Shown piece by piece: positions 50,175 through 58,954 of a DNA stretch of 64,000 bases. The DNA comes from SB11 sp965222995 (lineage in GTDB: Bacteria > Bacteroidota > Bacteroidia > UBA8524), in the NCBI GenBank assembly GCA_965222995.1, contig OZ244977.1, positions 1,178,001-1,242,000 on the forward strand, read 5' to 3'. Each line of letters opens with the position of its first letter. The first letter of the stretch is position 1. The notes beneath the pieces were generated by a model. It ran no database searches. It was not told where the DNA came from and worked only from the letters and a program-made list of their open reading frames with translations. A program made the position numbers and the translations under genes.

Positions 50175-52085
50175 ATGAATCTTGCCATAGTTAGAACGTT
50201 TTTATTTTTTGCTGCTTTAGTTACATTTTCTTGTGCAAGCTCACAGCCACTGCCCAAGTCTGGAACCAATAATAAAAAAGCACGCCAGTTTTTACAAAAA
50301 TCTTATCTGCAAATGAAGGCTGGGCAATACGTTATGGCACTGGGTACTATTGAAAAAGCACTGAAAAAAGACGAAAAATATATTGATGCACTTATGCTAA
50401 AAGGCGATTTGCATACACTATTAAAAGAATTTGATGATGCAGTTGAAACTTATGATAATATACTTACCATTGAACCAGGATATATTAAAGCATACTACAA
50501 TAAAGGAAATGCACAACTTCAAGCCCAAGATTATAAGGCAGCAAGAGCAACCCTAGAAAAGTTTAAAACATACCCATATTCAAAAAAATTGCAAAAACAG
50601 GTAGATGGGTTACTGGCAATTTGCGATTTTGCGGAAAACAGCATTGCAAATCCGGTTCCGTTTAGTCCCAAAAATTTAGGACCGACCATCAATACTAAAG
50701 ATAATGAATATTTTCCGGGGTTAACAGCAGATGAGCAAAAGCTATACTTTACTCGCTTGCTAAATGGCTTTAACGAAGACTTTTATGTATCGTATAAAGT
50801 AGATTCAACCTGGCAAAATGCACGTAATTTGGGCAGACCCGTTAATACACCTGATAACGAAGGTTTTGTGTCTATCTCAACAGACGGACAATACATTTTT
50901 TTTACAGCCTGTAACAGACCTGATAGTAAAGGGAGTTGCGATTTATATTTTTCAAAACTAGAGGGAGATATATGGCGAAACCCGATAAATATGCAAGCAC
51001 CTGTAAATACTGTAGCGTGGGAATCGCAGCCTTCACTTTCATTTGATGGAAAAAATATTTATTTCTCAAGCCATCGCCCCGGCGGTTATGGTGGTAGTGA
51101 TATTTGGATGACCACCTTTGAAAACAATCGATTTACTGAGCCTGTGAACTTAGGACCTGATATTAATACGGAATACGACGAGAATACCCCTTTTATTCAT
51201 CCTGATAACAGAACGCTGTACTTCTCATCATCAGGCTGGCCGGGCATGGGTATGGCTGATATTTTTTACTCTAAAAAAGATGAAAAAGGCAACTGGAAGA
51301 AGCCGGTAAACTTAGGCTACCCTATAAATACACCTGCCAGTGAAATAGGGTTTATAGTAAACAGAAAAGGAGATTGGGCATACTTTGCCAGTGATATGCC
51401 GGGTGGCTACGGCGGGTTGGATATATACGGTTTTGAGCTGTATGAAGAAGCTCGCCCCGAACTTTCAAGCTATGCAAAAGGAGAAGTATATGATGCTGAA
51501 ACCAAGCAAAAACTGGAAGCCAATATTGAGTTGGTTGATTTAGCAACAGGTGAAGTATTAATGACCTCTCGTACTAATAAAAAAACGGGTGAGTTTTTAA
51601 TGGTATTGCAGCCCAATAGTAACTACATGCTAAATGTGAACAAAGAAGGGTACTTGTTCCATTCTGAAAATTTTGCTATGGAGGAGTATTCAGCCGATAA
51701 ACCTTTTCTTATTTCAGTACCCTTAAGCAAGTTTAAAGTAGGGGAGAAGGTGATATTAAAGAATGTATTTTTTGATACAGATAAATTTAACCTCAAAAGC
51801 GAATCGAAAGCTGAGTTAAATAAGCTTATAGCCTTACTAAAAAAGCAAGCAGGCTTGAAAATTGAAATCGGCGGACATACGGATAACACAGGCAACAAGA
51901 AAGCCAATCAAATATTATCTCAAAACCGTGCTAAAGCAGTATACCAATACCTTATTGATAACGGTATTGATGCCGGTAGATTAAGCTATAAAGGCTACGG
52001 AGATAGCAAGCCTATTGCAGATAATGCCACCGAAGAAGGCAGAAGCCAAAACCGCCGCACCGAGTTTACTATTGTAGGAAACTAA
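50175..52085 (+). CDS. PorE-like OmpA-family lipoprotein (TPR, PD40 propeller, CRD, OmpA)
   Basis: 636 residues. A lipoprotein signal (LFFAALVTFSC) is followed by TPR repeats (about 35-150: AGQYVMALGTIEKALKKDEK), a PD40/WD40-like beta-propeller (about 165-430: YFPGLTADEQKLYFTR, GFVSISTDGQYIFFTA, QPSLSFDGKNIYFSSHRPGG), a carboxypeptidase-regulatory-like domain (about 440-520) and a C-terminal OmpA domain (NVFFDTDKFNL, IGGHTDNTGNKKANQILSQN, RSQNRRTEF). This four-domain order equals PorE, a peptidoglycan-anchored part of the type IX secretion machine in Porphyromonas. Several paralogs exist per genome in this phylum, so PorE itself is not certain. Convergent with htrA (4-nt overlap). Confidence 0.87.
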   Translation: MNLAIVRTFLFFAALVTFSCASSQPLPKSGTNNKKARQFLQKSYLQMKAGQYVMALGTIEKALKKDEKYIDALMLKGDLHTLLKEFDDAVETYDNILTIEPGYIKAYYNKGNAQLQAQDYKAARATLEKFKTYPYSKKLQKQVDGLLAICDFAENSIANPVPFSPKNLGPTINTKDNEYFPGLTADEQKLYFTRLLNGFNEDFYVSYKVDSTWQNARNLGRPVNTPDNEGFVSISTDGQYIFFTACNRPDSKGSCDLYFSKLEGDIWRNPINMQAPVNTVAWESQPSLSFDGKNIYFSSHRPGGYGGSDIWMTTFENNRFTEPVNLGPDINTEYDENTPFIHPDNRTLYFSSSGWPGMGMADIFYSKKDEKGNWKKPVNLGYPINTPASEIGFIVNRKGDWAYFASDMPGGYGGLDIYGFELYEEARPELSSYAKGEVYDAETKQKLEANIELVDLATGEVLMTSRTNKKTGEFLMVLQPNSNYMLNVNKEGYLFHSENFAMEEYSADKPFLISVPLSKFKVGEKVILKNVFFDTDKFNLKSESKAELNKLIALLKKQAGLKIEIGGHTDNTGNKKANQILSQNRAKAVYQYLIDNGIDAGRLSYKGYGDSKPIADNATEEGRSQNRRTEFTIVGN

Positions 52086-53518
52086 TAATAGTAAAAAGAG
52101 TAAAACCCTTTTGTACCGTTGGGGTGTATACCCTCAATACGTACTTGCCCTTTTATACGCTCAAAATCTTTAATAAAGGCTTTCACGTCTTTATACTTCA
52201 CTTTGTTTAGAGTAACAAAAATAAACCCTTCGGGTATACCCATTTTGCGAATTCTACCACTCTTAATGTTAGAAACCTTAAAGCCGTTATCAACTTTGTA
52301 GCGGTCTTTCTCTATTTTAGAAATAGGCTCAAAATCTGCCCCTAGAGCAGGAGAAGTAACACTTTGTTTCTTAATTATATCTGTAGTTCCGTTTCTGTTG
52401 GTAAGGGTTAAAGTAAAGTTCTTTTCACTCCCTTTTCTCAAAACGGTAACCTGTACTTTATCACCCGGGCGGCGGTAAGCAATTTGCTCATCAAATTCAG
52501 CTTTACTGGCAACTTTTTTGCCTTTCACCTTTATTATCACATCGCTTTCTTTTATACCTGCTTTTTCGGCAGGGCTGTTTTCTTGCAATACATTTACATA
52601 CACCCCGTCATTCAACTTCAGTTTTTCTGATAAGTTACCGTCAATATCGCGTACTTGCATGCCTGTAAAAGCCCGCTGTACCTCATTAAACTCAATAAGG
52701 TCTTTAACAATTTTAGCAACAATGTTAGAGGGTATGGCAAACCCATAACCGTTATACGAACCTGTTTTACTTACAATGGCCGTATTAATCCCAACAAGTT
52801 CGCCCGAAGCATTTACTAGTGCACCACCACTATTACCTGGGTTAATTGCCGCATCGGTTTGGATGAATGATTCTATGGGGAATTGATTGTTTACAATATT
52901 TATATTTCTTCCCTTGGCACTCACAATACCTGCAGTAACTGTACTGGTTAGGTTAAAAGGATTTCCTACAGCAACAACCCACTCACCAATTCTTAAATCT
53001 TCAGAATTACCCACTTTTATATTGGGTAGCTTTTTAGCTTCAATTTTCAATACAGCTAAATCGGTACTTGGGTCAGTGCCTATCACTTTTGCACTAAAGC
53101 TTTTTTTGTTGTTATTCAAAACAACTTCAATATTATCCGCACCATCAATAACATGGTTATTGGTAACAATATAACCGTCTTCACTAATAATAACCCCTGA
53201 ACCTGAGCTTGATACAGGTCCCATACTACCGAAAGGGTCCCAACCAAACCAATCGTCCCACGCGCTTCTGCGTTGGTTTATATTTGAAATGGTTTTTATA
53301 AATACTACCGAGGGGGTAGCCTTTTCACTGGCTTTAACAAAATCGGGTTGGTTTAGTATTGCGCCATAGCCTACATTTTCAATATTGCTGTAGTTATTAT
53401 CATTTGTATTAGAGAAACTTGTTTGCGGTGTCTGGTTCTGAGTTAAAGAAAATAGCCAAGCTCCACCGAAACCACTTATCAAACCTGCAACAGTAAAAAT
53501 TAAAACCTTCTTCATCAT
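52082..53518 (-). CDS. Do-family periplasmic serine protease (HtrA/DegP-like)
   Basis: 478 residues from ATG 53518; upstream residues fall in the leader. Signal/anchor MKKVLIFTVAGLISGFGGAW. Catalytic triad: His in IVTNNHVID (about 121), Asp in STDLAVLKIEA (about 152) and Ser in INPGNSGGALV (about 228). One clear PDZ domain follows (NVLQENSPAEKAGIKESDVI) and a divergent second one at the end (GFKVSNIKSGRIRKMGIPEG). It degrades or refolds damaged envelope proteins. A TAAATTTG box lies at 53545-53552, leaving a leader of about 22 nt. Confidence 0.92.
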   Translation of the reverse strand: MMKKVLIFTVAGLISGFGGAWLFSLTQNQTPQTSFSNTNDNNYSNIENVGYGAILNQPDFVKASEKATPSVVFIKTISNINQRRSAWDDWFGWDPFGSMGPVSSSGSGVIISEDGYIVTNNHVIDGADNIEVVLNNNKKSFSAKVIGTDPSTDLAVLKIEAKKLPNIKVGNSEDLRIGEWVVAVGNPFNLTSTVTAGIVSAKGRNINIVNNQFPIESFIQTDAAINPGNSGGALVNASGELVGINTAIVSKTGSYNGYGFAIPSNIVAKIVKDLIEFNEVQRAFTGMQVRDIDGNLSEKLKLNDGVYVNVLQENSPAEKAGIKESDVIIKVKGKKVASKAEFDEQIAYRRPGDKVQVTVLRKGSEKNFTLTLTNRNGTTDIIKKQSVTSPALGADFEPISKIEKDRYKVDNGFKVSNIKSGRIRKMGIPEGFIFVTLNKVKYKDVKAFIKDFERIKGQVRIEGIHPNGTKGFYSFYYY

Positions 53519-53544
53519 GTATTTATCTTTAAAACTAATACGAA

Positions 53545-53572
53545 CAAATTTACCATTCATTTTTCAAGCAAA
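53545..53572 (-). promoter_or_regulatory. Putative promoter of htrA
   Basis: Minus strand TTTG (53569-53572), 16-nt spacer, TAAATTTG (53545-53552). The -7 box is a perfect match; the spacing is shorter than the usual 20. Leader about 22 nt. Confidence 0.4.
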
Positions 53573-53602
53573 ATACAGACCAAATAAATGATAAACGACA
53601 AA

Positions 53603-53635
53603 AAAATAGCCTGTAATATAATTACAGGCTATTTT
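53603..53635 (-). terminator. Intrinsic terminator after the DUF1573 gene
   Basis: A perfect 15-bp stem (53603-53617 with 53621-53635, core TAGCCTGTAAT) around a 3-nt loop, followed on the minus strand by a T-run. It sits 19 nt after the DUF1573 stop and upstream of the htrA promoter. Confidence 0.88.
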
Positions 53636-53653
53636 ATAAAATATGTTACGAAA

Positions 53654-54760
53654 CTAATATTTTAATGCGTTAGGGTTGGTAACAACCTCTGCGTTAAAAC
53701 GCAAGCGTAATTCAGGGGTAACAGGGTCATTACTTATAATAATAATGCTCTTATCTTGTATACCATCTCTTCCCGCTGAGTAGAAAGTACCTCTTACTAC
53801 AGTACTTTCACCACGTTTTAAATTATCCTTATCAATTACCGAAGCGGTACATCCGCAAGTAGTATTTACACTACGTATTTGCAATTTTTTTCTGCCCATA
53901 TTGGTTATGGTGTATTGAAAATTGATAGAATCTCCTTTTAAAATTTTTCCTAAATATAAATTTTGGGCATCTACCTGAATTTTAGGAGCTTTTTTAAGTT
54001 GTTTTTTGCTGTACTTAGGAAATTTTTCGCGAATGTGTATTTGTGCGTAAATCGGAATATCGCTGCTATATAAAGAATCATTAGTGTTTAAATAGAATAC
54101 ATAGTTCTGCTCGCCCCACTTATCGGCAAGTTTTGTGTTGAATAACCCTTTAATGGTTACCTCTTTTTTAGCAGGAATTCTTTGGAACTCATTATCCATT
54201 TGAAATGCTATGTATGAGGGAACATTTAGCATGTTTTTAACGTATAAATCTTTTTTACTTTGGTTATATATTTTGAGTGTAACAGAATCAACTTCGCCTT
54301 TGTAGCTTTCACCAAACATTAAAAAGTTATTCTCAAGTCTCAGCTTACCAAAAACCAATGGGTATTTTTCTTCAACATCAAACGGACGGGGTTTAACGGT
54401 TCCCCTAAACAACAAAGTCGTAGATGCAGGAATACCATTGGTTCTAACATATACTACTTTTTCAAACGGACCGGGAAGATTAGTCGGGTCGAAAATAGCA
54501 CGTACAAAGCCTTCTCCACCAGGAGGAATAGTGTCTTTAGTCCATTCGGGCTGTGTACAACCGCATGAGGGTTTTACCTCAAGCAATACCAAAGGTGCAT
54601 CGCCAATATTTCTAATTATATAATCAGTAGTTACCGCCCCGTCAATTTCATTTATCTCTCCAAAATCATGGTCATATTTTAAAAATATTGGTTTAGCTTG
54701 TGAAAGTGCGGGTAGTGAAAGTACTGCTATAAGTGCAGTGAAAAAAATCTTCTTCATCAT
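53654..54760 (-). CDS. DUF1573 protein with two Cys-containing repeats
   Basis: 368 residues with a signal peptide (FFTALIAVLSLPALSQA). Two DUF1573 units, each an Ig-like sandwich with a CGC signature: KPSCGCTQPEW near residue 65 and NTTCGCTASVI near residue 305, each followed by a PGG/RGE turn and a hydrophobic strand. The middle region has further sandwich strands. DUF1573 domains are frequent in secreted Bacteroidota proteins; function is unknown, with redox or metal binding by the CxC as a guess. Divergent from ruvB (93 nt between starts). Confidence 0.85.
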   Translation of the reverse strand: MMKKIFFTALIAVLSLPALSQAKPIFLKYDHDFGEINEIDGAVTTDYIIRNIGDAPLVLLEVKPSCGCTQPEWTKDTIPPGGEGFVRAIFDPTNLPGPFEKVVYVRTNGIPASTTLLFRGTVKPRPFDVEEKYPLVFGKLRLENNFLMFGESYKGEVDSVTLKIYNQSKKDLYVKNMLNVPSYIAFQMDNEFQRIPAKKEVTIKGLFNTKLADKWGEQNYVFYLNTNDSLYSSDIPIYAQIHIREKFPKYSKKQLKKAPKIQVDAQNLYLGKILKGDSINFQYTITNMGRKKLQIRSVNTTCGCTASVIDKDNLKRGESTVVRGTFYSAGRDGIQDKSIIIISNDPVTPELRLRFNAEVVTNPNALKY

Positions 54761-54817
54761 AATCGTTTAAATCTCTCTACAAATATTATTCCCTATTCTA
54801 ACACTAAAGAGATGTTT

Positions 54818-54849
54818 TTTGCTCAAATACCGTTGCTTTGCTAAATTTG
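54818..54849 (+). promoter_or_regulatory. Promoter of ruvB
   Basis: TTTG (54818-54821), a 20-nt spacer and TAAATTTG (54842-54849) form one of the best consensus promoters in the window. The box ends 5 nt before the GTG at 54854, so the mRNA should start on the start codon itself. Confidence 0.65.
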
Positions 54850-54853
54850 AAAA

Positions 54854-55882
54854 GTGCGAAACGATTACCTGAACCCCGATGATGAGAATTTTTCTTCTAC
54901 TGAGAAGGAAATTGAGAAAGTATTACGACCTAAAAACTTTGAAGATTTTACGGGGCAGGAGAAAATTTTAGAAAATCTTAAAATTTTTGTTGAAGCGGCA
55001 AAACTTCGAGGTGAGGCATTAGACCATGTATTACTGCATGGTCCTCCGGGTTTAGGAAAAACTACATTATCATATATAATAGCTAATGAATTAGAGGCAG
55101 GTATAAAAGTAACTTCGGGACCTGTGTTGGAAAAACCGGGCGATTTGGCAGGGCTGCTAACCAACCTTGAAGACGGGGATGTATTATTTATTGATGAGAT
55201 ACATCGCCTTAGCCCTGTGGTTGAAGAGTATTTATACTCTGCTATGGAAGATTATAAAATTGATATAATGTTGGAGAGTGGCCCCAATGCCCGCACGGTA
55301 CAAATTAGTTTAAACCCCTTTACCTTGGTTGGGGCTACCACACGTTCAGGGTTGTTAACCTCACCACTACGAGCCAGGTTTGGTATTACTGCCCGTTTAG
55401 AGTATTATGATGCTAAATTGTTAGCCTCTATTTTAATACGCTCTGCCAATATTTTAAATACTGTTATTGACAAAGAAGCTGCGTTTGAAATTGCACGCCG
55501 AAGCAGAGGTACTCCACGTATAGCCAATGCACTTTTGCGAAGAACACGCGATTTTGCTCAAATAAAAGGCGATGGAAAAATAGATTTAGCTATAGCACAA
55601 ATGGCACTTACCGCCTTAAATGTAGACAGTAACGGTTTAGACGAAATGGATAATAGAATACTGGCTACCATTATAGAGAAGTTTAAAGGGGGACCTGTTG
55701 GACTAAATACTATTGCAACAGCAGTTAGCGAAGAAGCAGGAACAATAGAAGAGGTATATGAGCCGTTTTTAATAAAAGAAGGGTATTTACACCGTACTCC
55801 GCGCGGACGTGAGGTTACCGAAAAAGCTTTTCAGCATTTAGGGAAGTTGCCAAACATGGGCGGTAAGAATACGCTTTTGTAA
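54854..55882 (+). CDS. ruvB: Holliday junction DNA helicase RuvB
   Basis: 342 residues, usual length. Motifs: RPKNFEDFTGQEKILENLKI, Walker A HGPPGLGKTT (about 61-70), Walker B DVLFIDEIHRLSP (about 108-120), sensor 1 LVGATTRSGLLT and arginine finger in LTSPLRARFGI, and a C-terminal winged helix (EPFLIKEGYLHRTPRGRE). It drives branch migration with RuvA. The GTG start at 54854 gives the family N-terminus and lies 5 nt after a strong promoter, suggesting a leaderless mRNA. ruvA and ruvC are not in view. Confidence 0.96.
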   Translation: MRNDYLNPDDENFSSTEKEIEKVLRPKNFEDFTGQEKILENLKIFVEAAKLRGEALDHVLLHGPPGLGKTTLSYIIANELEAGIKVTSGPVLEKPGDLAGLLTNLEDGDVLFIDEIHRLSPVVEEYLYSAMEDYKIDIMLESGPNARTVQISLNPFTLVGATTRSGLLTSPLRARFGITARLEYYDAKLLASILIRSANILNTVIDKEAAFEIARRSRGTPRIANALLRRTRDFAQIKGDGKIDLAIAQMALTALNVDSNGLDEMDNRILATIIEKFKGGPVGLNTIATAVSEEAGTIEEVYEPFLIKEGYLHRTPRGREVTEKAFQHLGKLPNMGGKNTLL

Positions 55883-55944
55883 CTGTAGTTGATAGTAGCT
55901 TGGGGCTGTAGACAAACACAGTTAGCCAATACCTCCGAAAAAGA

Positions 55945-58284
55945 ATGAAGATAGTTAGTTATGCAAAAAAGTTAATTCAATGGCTTTGGGGTAAAAGAAT
56001 TATCCGTTTACCTGTTTACTTCATACTAACTACAGTTATATTATTCTTTATACTGAACCTTATTTTTCCACTCAAAGTAAATGTAGAGTACTCCCAAATT
56101 GTTACTGCTGAAGACGGTACTGTATTATCAGCCTACCTTAATAGTGAAGATAAATGGAGGTTGTATACGGAGTTGGATGAAATTACTCCCGAACTTTCAA
56201 AGGCCATAATCCATAAAGAAGACAAGTACTTCTACTCACATTTCGGGGTAAACCCCATAGCTATTGGCAGGGCACTAATAAATAATATTACCAAGGGCAG
56301 GCGCACCTCGGGAGCGTCAACCATAACCATGCAAGTAGCACGTTTGCTACATCCTGCCGATAGAACGTATGCTAATAAGCTTATAGAGATTTTTAGGGCG
56401 TTTCAATTGGAGCTAAAATATAGCAAGCGAGAGATTTTACAACTTTACCTTAACCTAGTTCCCTACGGTAGTAATATAGAGGGAGTAAAATCTGCAACTT
56501 TAATGTATTTGGGCAAAATGCCCAATCAGCTTAGTTTGGCTGAGATAACAGCACTTTCTATTGTACCCAACAGACCTATCAGTTTGGCTTTAGGCAAAAA
56601 CAATTTTTTGATAATAAAGGAGCGAAATAAATGGCTAAAACGTTTTGAAGACGAGGGTGTATTTAACAAAAGTACAATAGAGGATGCCTTACGGGAACCT
56701 TTTGAAGCACAACGAAGGGCTGCACCCAAATATGCTCCTCATCTTTGTAGAAGATTAAAAGGCACAGTGCCACATACTCCCATTATTAAAACTGCTTTAA
56801 AATTTAATCAACAGTTGGAGGTAGAAGGGATTACAAAAAACTATGTAGAACGGCTTAAACGTATCAATATAAATAATGCAGCAGTTTTAGTAGTAGATAA
56901 TACCACTCGCGATGTTATTTGCTATGTAGGTTCTGCTGATTTTTTTGATAAAATTGATGGGGGGCAGGTAGATGGGGTAACTGCTATTCGTTCACCGGGT
57001 AGTGCATTAAAGCCTTTTTTGTATGCAAAAGCTTTTGAAAGGGGAGTTGTAGCACCAAAAACTGTGATAAATGATGTGCCCATTAATATTGCAGGGTACG
57101 AGCCGGAAAATTACGATGAGAAGTTTAATGGGAAAATTACCATATCTCAAGCGTTAGCATTATCTCTTAATATTCCTGCTGTGAAGTTGCTTGATGAGGT
57201 AGGAGTAGATGTTTTTGTGAAAGAGTTAGTAAAAGCCAATTTTTCAACCGTTAAAAAACAACAAAAGGGTTTAGGCTTATCCATAATACTTGGCGGTTGT
57301 GGGGTAACCCTTGAAGAAATGGCAACCCTTTACTCAGCTTTTGCAAACTATGGCAGTTATTCATCACTTAATTACTTAAAAAATGACAGTACCCAACTAA
57401 GAGTGCCAATTATTACTCCCGAAGCTTCATACTTAGTAACTAATGTACTTACACAAATTACCCGCCCCGATTTACCTAATAATTTTAGAAATAGCCCCCA
57501 CGTACCAAAAATAGCCTGGAAAACGGGTACAAGCTACGGGCGAAGGGATGCCTGGAGTATAGGGTATAACCGCAAGTATACTATAGCTGTTTGGGTAGGT
57601 AATTTTTCCGGCATTGGAGTACCCGAATTATCAGGGGCTGAGGTGGCAACACCCTTATTGTTCGAAATTTTTAATAAGCTGGATTATAACTCGTCTCGCC
57701 ACTGGTATAGCCCTCCAACAAAAATTGATATAAGAAACGTATGTAGCCATACCGGAGATATACCCGCTAGCTACTGCACAGACATTAGTGAGGAGTATTA
57801 CATACAAGGTATTTCAAGAACAGTTGTGTGTAACCACAAAAAAATGGTTTCGGTAAGTTTAGATTCAAGTTTTAGTTATTGTACTACTTGCCAGCCTAGT
57901 AGCAATTACTTAAGAAAACTGTATGAAAACCTGCCTGCAGAATTGGTAAGTTATTATGAGGCTAATAACATAAGTTATCCCAAGCTACCGCCACACAACC
58001 CCAATTGCTATAGGGTTTTTAAAGAGAATGCTCCACAAATTACTTCACCTGCCAATAGTGGAGAGTTTTTAATTGAAAAAGCCGCACCACAAAAAATAAT
58101 GCTTAGTGCCAATACGCCTACCGATGTGGAGTATATATACTGGTATATTGATGATAAGTTTTTCAAGAAAAGTAAAGCGCAGCAACCTGTGTTTTTTACT
58201 CCAACTTTAGGGAAGATAAAAGTTTCATGTGCTGATGATAAAGGTAGAAGTAGTGATGTTTTTATTACCGTAGAGGGGTACTGA
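55945..58284 (+). CDS. pbpC: Penicillin-binding protein 1C
   Basis: 779 residues. One N-terminal membrane helix (IRLPVYFILTTVILFFILNL), then the GT51 glycosyltransferase (HKEDKYFYSHFGVNPIAIGR, RRTSGASTITMQVARLL), the transpeptidase with SxxK in RSPGSALKPFLYA, SLN in LALSLNIPAVKL and KTGTS in AWKTGTSYGRRDAWSIG, and the PBP1C C-terminal beta domain (from about 690). It polymerises and cross-links peptidoglycan on the periplasmic side of the inner membrane. Stands 62 nt after ruvB; convergent with the DUF3109 gene, 4 nt apart. Confidence 0.95.
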   Translation: MKIVSYAKKLIQWLWGKRIIRLPVYFILTTVILFFILNLIFPLKVNVEYSQIVTAEDGTVLSAYLNSEDKWRLYTELDEITPELSKAIIHKEDKYFYSHFGVNPIAIGRALINNITKGRRTSGASTITMQVARLLHPADRTYANKLIEIFRAFQLELKYSKREILQLYLNLVPYGSNIEGVKSATLMYLGKMPNQLSLAEITALSIVPNRPISLALGKNNFLIIKERNKWLKRFEDEGVFNKSTIEDALREPFEAQRRAAPKYAPHLCRRLKGTVPHTPIIKTALKFNQQLEVEGITKNYVERLKRININNAAVLVVDNTTRDVICYVGSADFFDKIDGGQVDGVTAIRSPGSALKPFLYAKAFERGVVAPKTVINDVPINIAGYEPENYDEKFNGKITISQALALSLNIPAVKLLDEVGVDVFVKELVKANFSTVKKQQKGLGLSIILGGCGVTLEEMATLYSAFANYGSYSSLNYLKNDSTQLRVPIITPEASYLVTNVLTQITRPDLPNNFRNSPHVPKIAWKTGTSYGRRDAWSIGYNRKYTIAVWVGNFSGIGVPELSGAEVATPLLFEIFNKLDYNSSRHWYSPPTKIDIRNVCSHTGDIPASYCTDISEEYYIQGISRTVVCNHKKMVSVSLDSSFSYCTTCQPSSNYLRKLYENLPAELVSYYEANNISYPKLPPHNPNCYRVFKENAPQITSPANSGEFLIEKAAPQKIMLSANTPTDVEYIYWYIDDKFFKKSKAQQPVFFTPTLGKIKVSCADDKGRSSDVFITVEGY

Positions 58285-58288
58285 TAGT

Positions 58289-58870
58289 TTATTTGTTTTC
58301 GTTTTCAATATAATTAGCTGTAGCCTCTACCTCATCATACCAGTGTTGCCCAAACTTACGTATTAAAGCTTCTTTAGTAAATTTGTATACAGGTACATTT
58401 AGTTCCTCTCCTAAGCCACAAGCAGCGTTACAAATATCCCATTGACTATAGTTTATAGCAGTAAACTCTTTATATTTTTGTAAGCGGATGGGGTATAAGT
58501 GGCATGAAATAGGCTTTTTAAAATCTATTTCTCCGGCATTGTATGCCAGTTCTATAGCACACTGTGTAACTCCATCTTCATTATACACAACAAAGTTACA
58601 TTCACCTGTAGTTTGGCAAGTGGTAACAGGCTCGTTATCCAGCTCATCAATTTCATAAAAGCCCTTTTTTTCCACATCTTCGGCATATTCAGGTGTCATA
58701 AAAGGTTTTATTTTAGGTAAAAGCTGCTCAATTGTTTTCAGTTCATCGGCTGTAAGCGGCGCGCCACGGTCACCTTCCACACAACAAGCACCTTTGCATT
58801 TTTCTAAGTGGCAGGTAAATTTTTTGTCGAAAAGTTCTTTTGATAGGATAGTATCTTGAATTACAATCAT
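58289..58870 (-). CDS. DUF3109 family Cys-rich protein
   Basis: 193 residues. The DUF3109 pattern is clear: FTCHLEKCKGACCVEGDRGA, TCQTTGECNFVVYNEDGVTQ, CAIELAYNAGEIDFKKPISC, HLYPIRL and the end with DICNAACGLGE. Its many Cys suggest binding of a zinc or iron-sulfur centre, like the YkgJ family, but function is unestablished. ATG 58870. Convergent with pbpC and divergent from the T9SS cargo gene. Confidence 0.88.
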   Translation of the reverse strand: MIVIQDTILSKELFDKKFTCHLEKCKGACCVEGDRGAPLTADELKTIEQLLPKIKPFMTPEYAEDVEKKGFYEIDELDNEPVTTCQTTGECNFVVYNEDGVTQCAIELAYNAGEIDFKKPISCHLYPIRLQKYKEFTAINYSQWDICNAACGLGEELNVPVYKFTKEALIRKFGQHWYDEVEATANYIENENK

Positions 58871-58954
58871 TTGTTGTAGTTGCTTAAAGTTTTGTTAACA
58901 ATTTCGTAACATTAGAAATAGACCTTCGTACATGAAAAATCTACTTATTATATT

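Noticed and set aside
53569..53640. The 15-bp hairpin at 53603-53635 as an htrA attenuator
   Set aside because: It lies upstream of the htrA promoter and just after the DUF1573 stop with a T-run in that direction, so it ends the DUF1573 transcript.
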